64,000 nt of DNA from Mastigamoeba balamuthi. Its lineage: Eukaryota; Evosea; Mastigamoebida; Mastigamoebidae. The notes under the pieces are model-generated. The model was given only the letters and a program-made list of their open reading frames with translations, ran no database searches and had not been told where the DNA came from. The stretch is taken from assembly GCA_902651635.1 (NCBI GenBank), contig CACRSC010000085.1, forward strand, positions 43,715 through 107,714. The letters run 5' to 3'. Shown here one piece after another: positions 21,220-31,524 of the stretch (position 1 is the first letter of the stretch; each line of letters opens with the position of its first letter). Both the position numbers and the translations under genes were made by a program.

Positions 21220-23367
21220 ATGGACGGACGGTTTGAGGAAATCATGCTGTGTCTCGTCGGGGACATTGCACAGCTTGTGGAGGAGATCGAGAGGCAGAAG
21301 GGCATCGACATGGCCTGGGACGACTCCTTCAACAGGTGGTTGACATCCGTGGAGAAGATGCTCAAAGAGCTCATGCATCACGACTTTCTGACAGAGAAAC
21401 TGAAGGATGTCCGAGGTCAGAGGAACATTTGAGCGTATCAACCCCCAGTTCACATACAACAAGCTCGGCAGAGATGCGATCCTTGTGTCCAACTTCATGC
21501 TCACGATGAACACGAACGTGAGGCTTGCGGGCACAAGTGATGCCAAGCTGGAGGCGCTGTCAGAGCCACTGTACAACATGGCTCAGGAGATGTTCGACAG
21601 GTCTGAGCGTCCTTGGGGCACTTTGTTTGGGGGTTGAGAAAAACGGGGAATCGGCCCCCCACACACTTTGCAACACAGGCAAGACCCACAGAGTCACCTC
21701 AGTGGGAGTGTGTCTTCTTCATCGTGAAGTCCCCCCTCAACTGTGTTTTTGAGAAAAAAAGCTGTATTCCCCCGAAACTCAGAGCAGCTGCCCTGCTCAT
21801 GTTTGGGGGTTCAGAGCTCTCGGAGATGATGAAAAAATGATGGGCCTAATAGGCCAGACAAAGTCACTGAAGGGCCTTCTGCAATGTGCTGGAGGATGAG
21901 ACATATATAAGGGAGGGTGAAGTCCCAAAACCAACACACAGCAAGCAACGCACTCCCCAAACTCTCCTCTTTTCTTTTGTACCCCAGATCCACCAACCCC
22001 CAAACAAAGTGTCCCAAGGACGGTCTCTCCAGATTCGTGCAGTTTGGAACTCAGGGGGGGCACGATCCGCTGACGAACAAGTACGTGTTCTTGCCCGACC
22101 CCATCAGGACATGGGGGACTGAGCTCGTGGTGGACTACAAGGTGACAGCCAGTGCAGAGATTGGGCACAACACTCGTGGGTCAAGACTGCACATGCATGT
22201 GGGCATCAAGATCAGGTACCACTTGTAAGTGAAGCTGGACCGCGACCTGATTTTCGAGGAGGCAAACAGATTCCTGGAATCCGTCGACTATCCGTACCCA
22301 TCAAATATCTGCACATATCTAGTTGCCCTCTCTCCATCGAGGATTATCTGAACAAGTGACGTGTGGGGCTTCATTTCATAACAACACCCCTGAGTGTCAA
22401 GTGCCCTCATGTTCAACAACGTGCATGAAGTCAAGATGCAGCTCTGCCAGTGGACTGGGGAGACAATCAAGAAGTGCTTCCGCATGCTGCTGCCCTGGAA
22501 CAAGGGCTGGACAGGCTGCCATGGGGCGCCAGGCATTGTCATCTTGGCCATCGTGCAGAACGGGAATCAGAGCAAGCTGATGCCCAATGAGATCAATAAG
22601 CTTATCAATATCTTTAAGGCCAGTCTGTGCAGGGAGCCCGGCTTTGAGCAGACCAAGTTCACCATCACATCTGTGCCATCCTCAAGCTGCTGAAGACATG
22701 GGGCAGGAACCTGTCACTGCAGGAGTTCCACCAGCAGTACCAGCATGACGAGAGTGTCGAGATCTACAGGCAGGTCATTTCTGACAAGACGTACATAGAG
22801 ACCTTCATGGACGTGAACAAGATGGATGTCCCTGTACCCCCTGCGCTGACTCTAACCAGAGACGACAGTGTCTTGGACTCAGACTTGGACCCTGAGAGGC
22901 AGCTGAATGCACTTAAGTGCTGGTGAAGGAGCCTGTTCACCACGGGCAAGACAGAGCCCAAGATGTGCATCCAGATGCCCTGCTGCTCACTGGTGTGGGT
23001 GCAGTTCCTGCACACTCATGCCTCGAAGACTTCGTGCCCAGAGGCCATGGTCGTGTACCTGCATTCTGCCCAGGACACTGTTCTTGGGCTGGGGAACCTG
23101 AAGGACTGGGACGAGGATGGAAACAAGGCAGCGTCCCACCTTCTTGGCAAGTGCATAATGTTTGGCAACTGCGTGGTGCTGCACAAGAACAAGATCTGCA
23201 GGAGGAAGAAGAGAGCTGTATCAGAGGAGCCTGAGCATGTGCCGGTTCTGAAGAAGGCACGGATGGAGGCCTCTGCACCCAGCACTCCAGCAAACATGCC
23301 TGCCCCCACAGATGTCCCTTCCACGGATGAGCTGGTGGACTCCATAATGGCAGCTCTGGATAACTGA
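21220..23367 (+). pseudogene. HUH-type replication initiator (Rep), broken and MITE-interrupted
   Basis: Coding-like blocks run from ATG 21,220 to a TGA at 23,365. After an N-terminal helical region come three motifs in HUH order: SNFMLTMNTN (motif I like, about 21,490), RLHMHVGIKI (His-x-His metal motif, about 22,190) and SIEDYLNK (tyrosine motif, about 22,340). HUH endonucleases nick DNA through the tyrosine to start rolling-circle replication. The C-terminal half has no Walker motif that I can see and ends with a basic nuclear-signal-like stretch (RRKKRAVSEEP and VLKKARME). Lesions: frameshifts near 21,410, 22,330 and 22,690, a TAA at 22,226, a TGA near 22,923, and a 413 bp insertion at 21,609-22,021. 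The first 70 codons could be a separate small gene. Confidence 0.5.
21609..22021. mobile_element. 413 bp MITE inserted in the Rep gene
   Basis: Left end GTCCTTGGGGCACTTTGTTT... and right end ...CAAAGTGTCCCAAGGAC form 27 bp inverted repeats with one mismatch (21,609-21,635 and 21,995-22,021). Flanks GGTCTGAGC (21,600-21,608) and GGTCTCTCC (22,022-22,030) look like a 9 bp target duplication with two mismatches. Coding similarity of Rep stops at the left end and resumes at the right end. There is no internal ORF of note. A 9 bp duplication suggests Mutator-like mobilisation. Confidence 0.75.
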
Positions 23368-23405
23368 AATACACTGCAGTGCTTTTTCTAACCCAAGAGT
23401 TGAAG

Positions 23406-23696
23406 ATGTCTGGAGCCTATCTTCTCAATTTCAGGCACTTGGACAAAACCGAGTACAACAGGACAGCGACCAACTATAGCAGAGAGAAGCCCAGTGAGCA
23501 TGATATTGTTCCTCTGGCCCCACTCGGGCATGCAAAGGACTGTGTGATGGCTCTCGGAGTCCTCACCACATTCAGCCTTAGCAGAGTCACCCCGATTGAT
23601 GTGGACTCACTGGGCATCAACTTTGTGTTCAAGTCAGATGCAGCACGGAAGAATACAGCTGAGTACATCAAGGCAAGGCTGAACGAGGCACTCTGA
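23406..23696 (+). CDS. Endogenous virus protein, 96 residues
   Basis: Intact frame from ATG 23,406 (MSGAYLLNFRHLDK) to the stop at 23,696. The product is soluble, contains a hydrophobic VMALGVLTTFSLSR stretch in the middle and ends with a charged helix. It is not recognised. It follows the Rep gene closely and precedes the next plus-strand gene by less than 80 bp, as in a compact viral cluster. Confidence 0.5.
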   Translation: MSGAYLLNFRHLDKTEYNRTATNYSREKPSEHDIVPLAPLGHAKDCVMALGVLTTFSLSRVTPIDVDSLGINFVFKSDAARKNTAEYIKARLNEAL

Positions 23697-23774
23697 TCTC
23701 CTGATGCGAGCATTTGAAGGACAGCACAGGCGTGCACTGTAGCACTGAGCTTTGCCCTGAAGAAGATCTTTGAC

Positions 23775-24074
23775 ATGGAGTCTGACGCAGAGAGCCTGTG
23801 GCCTCACAACCGCAAGGATGCAGAGAACTCGTACTGGCTGAAGGCAGTGCTGGATGGCAAGGCAGAGTGGGACCCCATGAGGCACAACATCTTTGCCCAC
23901 GACGAGACCTGCATGGAGTTTGTCAAGATGTTTATTGAGCTGTGCCACCGATTCAAGAAGCAGAAAATGATGCTGAAGATGGACGGGCCCCTGGGGGGAA
24001 GCAGCAAGAAGTGCAACGGTCTGATGCAGGCCTTCCTGTACTACAAGTTCATCGTGCAGGGGGATATGAACTAG
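23775..24074 (+). CDS. Endogenous virus protein, 99 residues
   Basis: ATG 23,775 to TAG 24,072-24,074. Charged and helical (HDETCMEFVKMFIELCHRF, KKQKMMLKMDG), no known domain. The next gene starts 6 bases later in the same frame, so the two may once have been a single protein of about 178 residues divided by the TAG; neither reading can be excluded. Confidence 0.45.
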   Translation: MESDAESLWPHNRKDAENSYWLKAVLDGKAEWDPMRHNIFAHDETCMEFVKMFIELCHRFKKQKMMLKMDGPLGGSSKKCNGLMQAFLYYKFIVQGDMN

Positions 24075-24080
24075 GATTTC

Positions 24081-24311
24081 ATGGCAGATGCAGAGCAGCT
24101 GTTTCAGAATCTGAAGGCTGTGGACGATGATGAGGAAGAGCCCCCTGATAATGGAGAGGACGGAGAGGGAGAAGAGATTGACCTCGGTGTGGGGGGTACT
24201 GCCCCAGGCCTGGATGCACCCAGTGAAGACTGGGAGCTTCCATCAGCATCCCGCACCATGCAGTTCAATTCACCACCTCCACCGTCAAATGTGCCCAGGG
24301 AAGGCACATGA
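24081..24311 (+). CDS. Acidic, Pro-rich protein of the endogenous virus, 76 residues
   Basis: ATG 24,081 to a stop at 24,311, in frame with the gene before it. It has a strongly acidic middle (DDDEEEPPDNGEDGEGEE) and a Pro-rich end (FNSPPPPSNVP). Such tails occur in scaffold and DNA-mimic proteins, but no function can be claimed. The coiled-coil gene begins 4 bp later. Confidence 0.45.
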   Translation: MADAEQLFQNLKAVDDDEEEPPDNGEDGEGEEIDLGVGGTAPGLDAPSEDWELPSASRTMQFNSPPPPSNVPREGT

Positions 24312-24314
24312 ACC

Positions 24315-27248
24315 ATGACTGCCATGGTGCCCCAGGAGCTGGTGGATTCCATAAAGCACATGGAGCTCAACCTGAATGCGGTGCTCAGACAGCATGCATC
24401 AGAGACCAGAAGTGACCACAACAAGGAGATCCACGAGATTCTTGTGGAAATCAAGAGAGCCATCCCCCGTTCCAGCCCCCAAGAATCCCAAAGACCTCAG
24501 CAACCTGGACACCACTCTGAACAAGTTCCTCATGAAGCTGGGGGAGAACCCGCCTAAGTGGGCTAATGCACTTCTCGTGGATGCCTCAGCTATCTGCATG
24601 TTAATCCAGGGTCTGAGAGGCAGTCTCGGTGAAGCCCACCAGCAGGTCACGGACAAACTGCAGGGCATTGACACAACTCTCAGCCAGCAAGGAACGGCCC
24701 TGGGTGTCATTGCACAAACGGCATCAAGTACCAACTCTGGTCTCACTTAACTGCAGGATGCACTGAACAAGTGGGCAGCTGGGGAAGGAAGCAGCAAGAC
24801 CATTGCCAATATCCAGGCCAGCATTGACAGGTTCGCCTTGAGTATGAACACACTGGGCAGGGCAGAGTTCACAACCATCAAGGGGCTTCTGGGCAACATC
24901 AGGAGGAGGAAAATCCCTGTGGACACAACTGCACTCACCAAGCACATCACGAAGCTGCAAAGGCAGAACGAGGATGCTGCGAGAGACATCATGGGCACCA
25001 TGTCGAAGTCCATGATGAGCACTCTGGGCACACGGTTCGATAATCTCAAGGAGTACTTTGAGGGCCATTGTACTGCTGATGAGGCCAACAGGACCAAGGT
25101 GCAGGAGAACCTCAACGAGTTCATACAGAGGGTCAAGACACTGCAGGTCGAGGCTCTTCCTCCTGCTGACTCTGAGGTGGATCACATCCAGACCATCGTG
25201 GATAATCTTGCTGGTCTGTCACTTGTTTCGCAGGCACAGCAGGGACTAGCAATGAACTGAAGGAGGCAATTCAGAACATGGACATCAACGTTGACTTCTC
25301 TGATCTGAACAGCAGCTTGGCCAGAGTCGAGGCTGAACAGAAATGCCTGGGCGAGAGGTATGAGAGCAAGATAGAGAAGGTCAACGAGGCCATCCAGGCC
25401 GTGAAGGAAGAGTTGCAAAAACTGCCCAAGACGCATGATACCATAGAGTTCAACAAGCTGATCAAGAGACTGAAGGATGCCACGGGCACAACAGAGGAGC
25501 AGAAGCGAATGATCAGTGGCATCATCACAGATCTCAGATCACTGGGCATCAAATTGCAGGCAAAGAAGCTCGAGGCACAAGTCAAAGCACTGACGAATGT
25601 ATCTGACTCTCTGACATCAGCCCTAAAGAACATCAAGGAGGCACTGTCAGAGGGCTCAACAGCCATGAACCGTGCAGCTACCAAGCTGGAAACCACCGCA
25701 GCAGGCATGGAGACGTTGATATGAAAGGCTGATTCCACTCTCGAAACCATGAAGAAGACACTGAAGAATGTGCCAGACATGCAGGTGTACACAGAGAACC
25801 TGGAGAAGCTAGGCAATCTCGTTACTCAAGGAGAGGCCCAGAGGAAGGTCTTGGACAAGGTGGTGGAGCAACTGAAGAAGAACTCATCACCAGAGGCAGT
25901 CAAACAGGTGGCCAATACACTGAACCAGAACCTGATGACCAATTTCAGAGCCAAGCTAGCGACCACAGACACCATCAAGAGTGTCAAGGATGCTCTCAGC
26001 AGGATTCCCTCACTGGCAGAGTGGGAGACCATGAAGACAGCAATCGCCTCTGCAGGGAACAAGTATGATACCATAAATAGGTCAATAAGCAGCCTGGAGA
26101 AAGAGATCAAGAACCAGAAATGGAACAGCCCATCCTTCGCGAATCTGATGAAGGAGTTCTCAGAACCTGAGAAGCACACTGAACAACTTCAAGACCTCGT
26201 CGGGAATTGAGCAGGCCACCACTGTATGGAAAGATGGAACATGCAGCCTTGAGAGACTGCTGAGGAACAGCTGAAGAAGACAGGCAAGGTATCAGGAAGC
26301 ACCAGAAAGAGCATTGGCAGTGTGGTCAAAGAGCTCAAGGACATGTCCAGTGGTATCTCTGATGACATGAAGCTGGTCATCAGGCAAGTGAAGGAAGTGC
26401 AGGAGTCACAGAACAAAAGCATCGAAAATGTCAAGGAAGAACTCACAGATCACCTCACATGGGCAGAGGAGGTGATCAAGACTGCCTCTGAATCATGTGA
26501 GAAGCTCTACGGCACAGTTGCAGATACCTTGACAACAGTTCAGAGAAGAATGAAGGACCACGTCTCAGATGCAAAGGAAGGCGGCATGCAGGAGTCCATC
26601 AAAACTGCCAAGGAGGACATGGAGAGCAGTGTCGGGAGGGCACAGAAGAACATCAGCGAGTCCACAGCCATTATGCAGAAGTCATTTGATGACAGCATGC
26701 AGAAACTCAGTAACACCCAGACGAAGATTAACACACTGCTGAAGGAGGATGGCAATGTGTATGGGTCAGTGAATGCCCTGGTGGAAAGGTACAGGCAGGC
26801 AGCAGACAACATAGGGCAGAGAGAGAGCCTGTTGGCAAAACTGCAGAAGAAGAAGGATCACATCATCAGTCTTCTCGAAGCCCAGGTGAAACTCAAGCTG
26901 CAGAACGAGAAGAAGATCAGGATGCTGAAGGCACAGCTCGAGACTCTCAGCAGAGAGAAGAATGGCAAGGTCAGCAAGGCCGAGAAGGACATCATTGCAG
27001 AGCAGTACAAGTCCATCTTTAAGCCCATGACCACACTGTCCAACCATGCCACTCTCATGCAGCAGGAGATGACCAAGCTGGGCGAGCTAAGGAACACAAT
27101 CGCCTCCCTGCAGGATGAGAAGAAGGAGAAGGAGACGAAGCTGAGCTCTGCAGAAAGTCAGCTGCTTGCGAAGGTGTCAGAGTACCAGGAGCTTCTCACC
27201 AAGTTCCAGGCTGTATCAGAGGAGCATGACTGCCTGAAGCAGCACTGA
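24315..27248 (+). pseudogene. Very long coiled-coil protein, about 980 codons, broken
   Basis: Coding-like sequence is continuous for 2.9 kb but passes through two frameshifts (about 24,470 and 25,255) and in-frame stops at 24,748, 25,722, 26,208 and 26,250. The intact ancestor would be about 978 residues, nearly all heptad-patterned helix rich in Lys, Glu, Thr, Ser and Leu (KKDHIISLLEAQVKLKLQNE in the C-terminal part), with a short non-helical N-terminal region. I know of no family match by eye. It is the largest gene of the block and could be a fibrous virion or tegument-like structural protein, or a length-determining scaffold. The stops are scattered and of mixed type, so recoding is unlikely. 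Confidence 0.6.
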
Positions 27249-27256
27249 ACACCAGT

Positions 27257-27963
27257 GTGCCACAAAGGAAGGAAAGCAGGACAGTGAGCCACAAGAGACC
27301 AAGGGTGAAGGAGCCAGGTGAGCTTGACAGAGACAAGAGCTGCGTGACTAAGATAGCTGACAACATCTATGAGTACCTGCAGGAGATGAGCCCGGGGAAG
27401 AATGGTGACGACTCTGCCAAGCAGATCAGAGGCATCCAGGAGAGACTGACAATGAACAAGTACATGTCCTCGGACATGAAGATAGTGCTGTAACAGGCCA
27501 TCCTGCCAATGCTGACCAATGCCCAGTTCATGGCAGAGGTTGCACTGGCGTCTTCAGGAGACTCTCTCACAAGCCTGAAGAACTCCACTCTGCTGCCCTG
27601 GATCAAGAGGAGTGTGTACCGTGACCATTCGTGGGACAAGCTGTTGTCTGTGGAGAGGTTCACCGTCTTGAAGCTTCTTAAGTTCTACAGTCTGGCCTCT
27701 GTGCAGTCAAAGAAGTCTCTGCTGATAGAGGACAGGTCCAACACCAACATGGAATCTCTGTGAATAGGGCAGGGAGTGCAGGCTCTGTGGAACAAGAAGA
27801 TCAAGTTCAATCTGAGCACATGCTAAGGAAAGCCCATGGAATTGAGGAGGCCCATGAGAGAGGATGAGGTGACTCGCACCCTGGCTAAGCTGTTTCCAAG
27901 TGCAGGCACACACACAGTGGTGGAAGTGGCAGAAGCACTGAGGGAGGCACTTATTGTTCTGTG
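27257..27963 (+). pseudogene. Endogenous virus protein, about 235 codons, three in-frame stops
   Basis: A single frame runs to 27,963 with stops at 27,491 (TAA), 27,761 (TGA) and 27,824 (TAA) but no frameshift. The start is unclear; a GTG at 27,257 opens the frame and no in-frame ATG lies nearby. The N-terminus is basic (RKESRTVSHKRPRVKE), the rest helical (NIYEYLQEM, VLKLLKFYSL), and the C-terminus reads TVVEVAEALREALIVL. No domain recognised. It closes the plus-strand cluster, converging with the minus-strand cluster 4 bp later. Confidence 0.5.
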
Positions 27964-27966
27964 ACC

Positions 27967-28565
27967 CTAAGAACAACAATGTATTTTTGGTCTTTTGATG
28001 ACAGCGGAGCAGGTAAAGGGGAGGTCAAGCTCAGCACACATCTTCTCCATGACATCGTCCAGGGCATGCAACTTGGCATGGGAGTGGGGAAGTGGGAACT
28101 CGTGGTGAAACCTCCAGTCATCCCACATCTTGAGCTGCTTGCGGGTCATGTAGTTGTGCACCTGTCACATGGGTACCTCATTGCATTGCACACCTGGATG
28201 GTCTGCCCTGCTGTGCGTGCACTTCCGGGGACCCACTTCTGTATCTTGTGGATATCCTGCATCTTGTACGCACTGGCCAGACCTGCAGTCTTCTTGAGCA
28301 GAATGTCCAGACTGGCCTCGTACAGGACTGGGTCATAGGCATCCCTGGTGGGCAGGGGCACACCCCAGCATATCAGCTCCATCTCCTTGGAGTTGATGCA
28401 CGATGGCTCAGCCCCACTACCATTCTGGATGTCCTGCCTCCTGACAGTGACAGCCTGCTCCTCGGGCTGCCTCTCTGTGCTCGCCACGGCCTTTGTCTCA
28501 TGGTACATGAAAACTGCCGATATGATGATGATCACAGTGATGTCTGCAGCACTGAACGGGCCCAT
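27967..28565 (-). pseudogene. Single-pass membrane protein of the endogenous virus, frameshifted
   Basis: From ATG 28,565 the product starts with a hydrophobic segment (ITVIIIISAVFMY, residues about 9-21), then a soluble domain (PLPTRDAYDPVLYEASLDIL, HKIQKWVPGSARTAGQTIQ). A frameshift near 28,150-28,160 leads into HNYMTRKQLKMWDDWRFHHE and the end at 27,967. The total is about 200 residues. The second half has spaced Trp and His residues suggestive of a folded enzyme-like or binding domain, not identified. An N-terminal anchor with a large tail would suit a virion membrane protein. Confidence 0.5.
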
Positions 28566-28576
28566 GGTGTTCTCTG

Positions 28577-28816
28577 TCAGAAGTCAAACAGAAAATTGTC
28601 AAACACAATGGTGCCCAGGATGCTGCCCATGATTGCTCCGTACACATTCAGCTGGAAGTACTCCAACACCAGCCCACTAAACACCCCTCCTGCACTGCCC
28701 ACCAGGATGATGGGCGTAACCAGAAAGGACTTCTTGCCCTCTTTGTCTCCCTGATGTGCCATGAGCATGTGCATGACCATTCCGGACAGGCCAGCTGTGA
28801 GCAGGGTGGAGGACAT
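28577..28816 (-). CDS. Small multi-pass membrane protein, 79 residues
   Basis: Intact from ATG 28,816. Three hydrophobic, Gly-rich segments (LLTAGLSGMVMHMLM; FLVTPIILVGSAGGVFSGLVL; VYGAIMGSILGTIVF) make it almost entirely membrane-embedded. Position between two other viral genes with about 10-20 bp gaps supports membership in the virus cluster. It could be a virion membrane or holin-like protein; no family assigned. Confidence 0.55.
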   Translation of the reverse strand: MSSTLLTAGLSGMVMHMLMAHQGDKEGKKSFLVTPIILVGSAGGVFSGLVLEYFQLNVYGAIMGSILGTIVFDNFLFDF

Positions 28817-28837
28817 TTTCAAGTGATTGCTCAGAAT

Positions 28838-29314
28838 TTATTGCGGCTTACATGCATTGCATCTCAGAATGGCCTCTAGTTCTCTGCTGGCACTACTCTC
28901 GATCTCCCTCAGAATGTCGTCATAATGCTGATGGATCTGCTTACGGAAGGTCTGCACCAGGTCGTCGTTGAGGCCCTTGATGCGGCTCTGCATCTTGGAC
29001 GAGAACGAGGGTGCCCTCAGATAGTCGTTCACTACACACGCCTGCGTGAAGATGCTGCTGAAGAGATCCATGAAGCTGCACAGCCACATGTTGAGCTTCA
29101 GGGTCGAATCCAGGTGTGCTTCCTGCACGGACTTCTCGTGCTTGTTCCTCACCATGTTGCACAGATATGTCAGCTCCTCGATGGGCTTGAGCCAGTCCCA
29201 CGTGTACATGATGGGCCGGATGGAGCAGTGGCAGTACATGGCCTCGAGCTCCTCCTTGATGTGCATGACAGACTGCTCCTTCTCGTCGATTATCTGTGTG
29301 GATGGTGCACTCAT
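28838..29314 (-). CDS. Endogenous virus protein, 158 residues
   Basis: Intact frame from ATG 29,314 to TAA 28,838. Helix-rich with many charged residues; Trp/Met/Cys clusters (MYTWDWLKPIEEL, MWLCSFMDLFSSIF) and a C-terminal CNAC pair. No recognised domain. It lies between the capsid gene and the small membrane proteins, so a minor virion component is a reasonable guess. Confidence 0.5.
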   Translation of the reverse strand: MSAPSTQIIDEKEQSVMHIKEELEAMYCHCSIRPIMYTWDWLKPIEELTYLCNMVRNKHEKSVQEAHLDSTLKLNMWLCSFMDLFSSIFTQACVVNDYLRAPSFSSKMQSRIKGLNDDLVQTFRKQIHQHYDDILREIESSASRELEAILRCNACKPQ

Positions 29315-29495
29315 CTGTGCTTTCAGTCTTTTTTACAGAGTGAACCCGTGACACGAATCCTGATTCCTGGATGGAGCACACACAGGACGAAATCAACATG
29401 CTGATTCTCCCTTGGCTGTACAGCCCCGAATTCGTCACCCCAGAGGCATCCGAGACAAAGCTAAAGACTGAATAAAAACGCAACTGTTGTGTCTC

Positions 29496-30830
29496 TCAGA
29501 TGCTCTGCACAGTCTCGATGGCAGTGTTCTGCCCGAGGATGACCTGTCTGATGTAGTTGTGCATGAACAGGTTCACTGACACTGTCAGGTCCTGGTTGTA
29601 GAGTGGCAGGTCAATCTTCAGGTATGGCATCATGATGTTTGTGAACTCGATCCCGCACATGGCCTGCTGGTGCATTTCCGGGTACACACACAGGGGCACG
29701 TTGTAGATGGGCAGCTCGGGGTTACCCAGGAACTGGTGTGCATTCACTGTCCACTTGGTGTACAGGTTGTCGATGTGCAGGTAGAAGACCTTGGTCTGGA
29801 TGTCAAACTGAAGGGGATATATATCCAGGATCTTGAAGCACCTGTTGTTGAGGAAGTTGGACATCAGGTTGTTCTGTGGGCACATGTAGAATCACAGGTT
29901 GTATTTGTACCTGTTGAAGACGTTGGTCTTGACCACCACGGGGCCCTTATCTGGCTTGTATGAGCCTGCCGTGAGGTCAAAGTTCTGCATTTGCATGTCC
30001 TTGAACAGCTGCAGCCAGCCGTGGTCACTGCATAACTTGATCTTCCAGCAGTACACATCCTTGGTGGCCTCTGTGGCAATTGCGGTCTCAAACTGGATCC
30101 ACTTGTCCAGGATGTAGGTGCGTCCCACAAGGCTGGATGTTGCCATGGGCATCGGCTGCTGGTTGACCCCGTCCTGCTGGAGGAGAAACTGCAGTGCCCT
30201 CCAGTGGATCCTGATCTTCAGGGGGTGCTCCATGCAGTGCAAGTACCAGTGGCCCATGTTTGGCTTTGTCCATCACCACGGCAGCTCGAGCTTCACCAGC
30301 TGTGTTCCCTGCACCCTGACAGCACACTTGTCGTCCGAGAGGCCTGCAGCCTGGTCATGGTACTTCCTGTCGAGCTCCATGTCTGAGGTCTCCTGCAGCA
30401 TGGTGAAGTGGATCTCGTCACAGTACAGGTGCTGCACGCCCTCCCCTCCATAGTCCCAGGTGATCTTCTCGATGGCAGCACACAGGATGTCATTCATGTA
30501 CCGTGGGTTCGTCCCACCCCCAGACGTCACCAGAGGTGCGAGCTTCACATAGAGAGTGCACAACGTGAGGATCTCAGTCATGTTGAAGGTGTACTGGAAC
30601 TCCTCCTGTGAATCAAAGTCGTACCCCACCCTCATGGGCAGAGTGTCATTGATGAACTGGATCTCGATGGCGGCAGTGTGGTGGTACAACAGCAGATGCG
30701 GCGAGTCCTCGCCATGGGTCAACACAAGAGTGGGCAGGTGGATGGGTGTGCAGAGCCCAAGGAAAGTGGAGGGGGTGAGACCAGGCTGGGAACTGCTTGC
30801 TGACACTGTGTGACCAGTGTAGACACTCAT
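29496..30830 (-). pseudogene. Major capsid protein, probable double jelly-roll, two in-frame TGA
   Basis: One frame of 445 codons runs from ATG 30,830 (MSVYTGHTVSASS) to 29,496 and is broken only by TGA codons at 30,273-30,275 and 29,892-29,894. The product is beta-rich throughout. A segment reading IEKITWDYGGEGVQHLYCDE corresponds to the conserved entry of the first jelly roll in nucleocytovirus-type capsids, followed by a helical loop (MLQETSDMELDRKYHDQ), further strands (KIRIHWRALQFLLQQ; WIQFETAIATEATKDVYCW) and a second half (FQNNRC-type FNRYKYNL; FDIQTKVFYLHIDNLYTKW; YPEMHQQAMCGIEF). Length fits small double-jelly-roll capsids of about 440-500 residues. No signal peptide. The assignment rests on fold-like pattern and context, not on a search. 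Confidence 0.6.
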
Positions 30831-30891
30831 TTTGTGTGGGACCATTGTTCTTCTTGTCACTTGAGATCAGAAAAAGACGTGTGTTGTGCTC

Positions 30892-31524
30892 TCAGACCAG
30901 TCTTTTGAAATCCGTGTAGAGGAACAGTATGTACTCTCTCATCGCAGGCATCTTGGGGTACATCCACACGTTCCCGAACTGCCTCGGCTCTGTCTGGAAT
31001 GCCTTCTTCCACTTGCCATTCAGGTAGTTCAGGAACCGCACCCTCAGAGCCTTGGGCGTGTTGCACTTCCACATGCCTACATGCACCATGATCAAGTGCA
31101 GTGACTTCCACTCGATTGGCAGAGCACAGGGCGCAGATGTGGCCTCAGGAATCCACTCGTCCTCAGTCTGGGACTTGCTGTCGGACTCGTACATGGGCCT
31201 CTTCAGCATGAAGTCATGCTTCTGCATATCCAGGTGGCACAGGTACATGTCAATTGCGGCCCTCTCCATCTTGAGCACATGCTCCATCTTCATGAATGAC
31301 TGGTCGAGGGCTGTGCAGCTCGATTCCAGCTCTTGGAGGATGGGGGCCATCACAGCATCTGTCAGAAGGTCCTGCACACTCCACAGAAAGGGGGCCACTG
31401 CCCAGTCTGTGTTGCTTCGTGCCTGGAGGATGCCAAGAATGCGGTGGATCGTGTCATGCTTCCAGTGGGTGGTGCAGGCCAGGAGGTCCTCGTGGGTGTG
31501 GGGGAGGGGGACAGATGCACTCAT
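30892..31524 (-). CDS. Endogenous virus protein, 210 residues, next to the capsid gene
   Basis: Intact from ATG 31,524 (MSASVPLPHTHEDLL) to 30,892, and 61 bp upstream of the capsid start on the same strand. The N-terminal 110 residues are helical (HWKHDTIHRILGILQ; SVQDLLTDAVMAPILQELES), then an acidic linker (YESDSKSQTEDEWIPE), then a mixed C-terminal domain (FLNYLNGKWKKAFQTEPRQF; YILFLYTDFKRLV). No recognised family. Its location suggests a minor capsid or assembly protein. Confidence 0.55.
   Translation of the reverse strand: MSASVPLPHTHEDLLACTTHWKHDTIHRILGILQARSNTDWAVAPFLWSVQDLLTDAVMAPILQELESSCTALDQSFMKMEHVLKMERAAIDMYLCHLDMQKHDFMLKRPMYESDSKSQTEDEWIPEATSAPCALPIEWKSLHLIMVHVGMWKCNTPKALRVRFLNYLNGKWKKAFQTEPRQFGNVWMYPKMPAMREYILFLYTDFKRLV

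Noticed and set aside
22930-22960. TTGKTEP as a Walker A motif of a packaging ATPase or helicase
   Set aside because: It lacks the preceding glycine-rich loop and a Walker B motif downstream, and it lies right after a stop in a decayed region.
24315-27248. Phage-type tail tape-measure protein
   Set aside because: It is only similar in being long and helical. No other tail genes are present and the capsid type is different.
24748-30275. An alternative genetic code with TGA as a sense codon
   Set aside because: TAA and TAG also interrupt frames, frameshifts are common, and intact genes in the same block end at ordinary stops.
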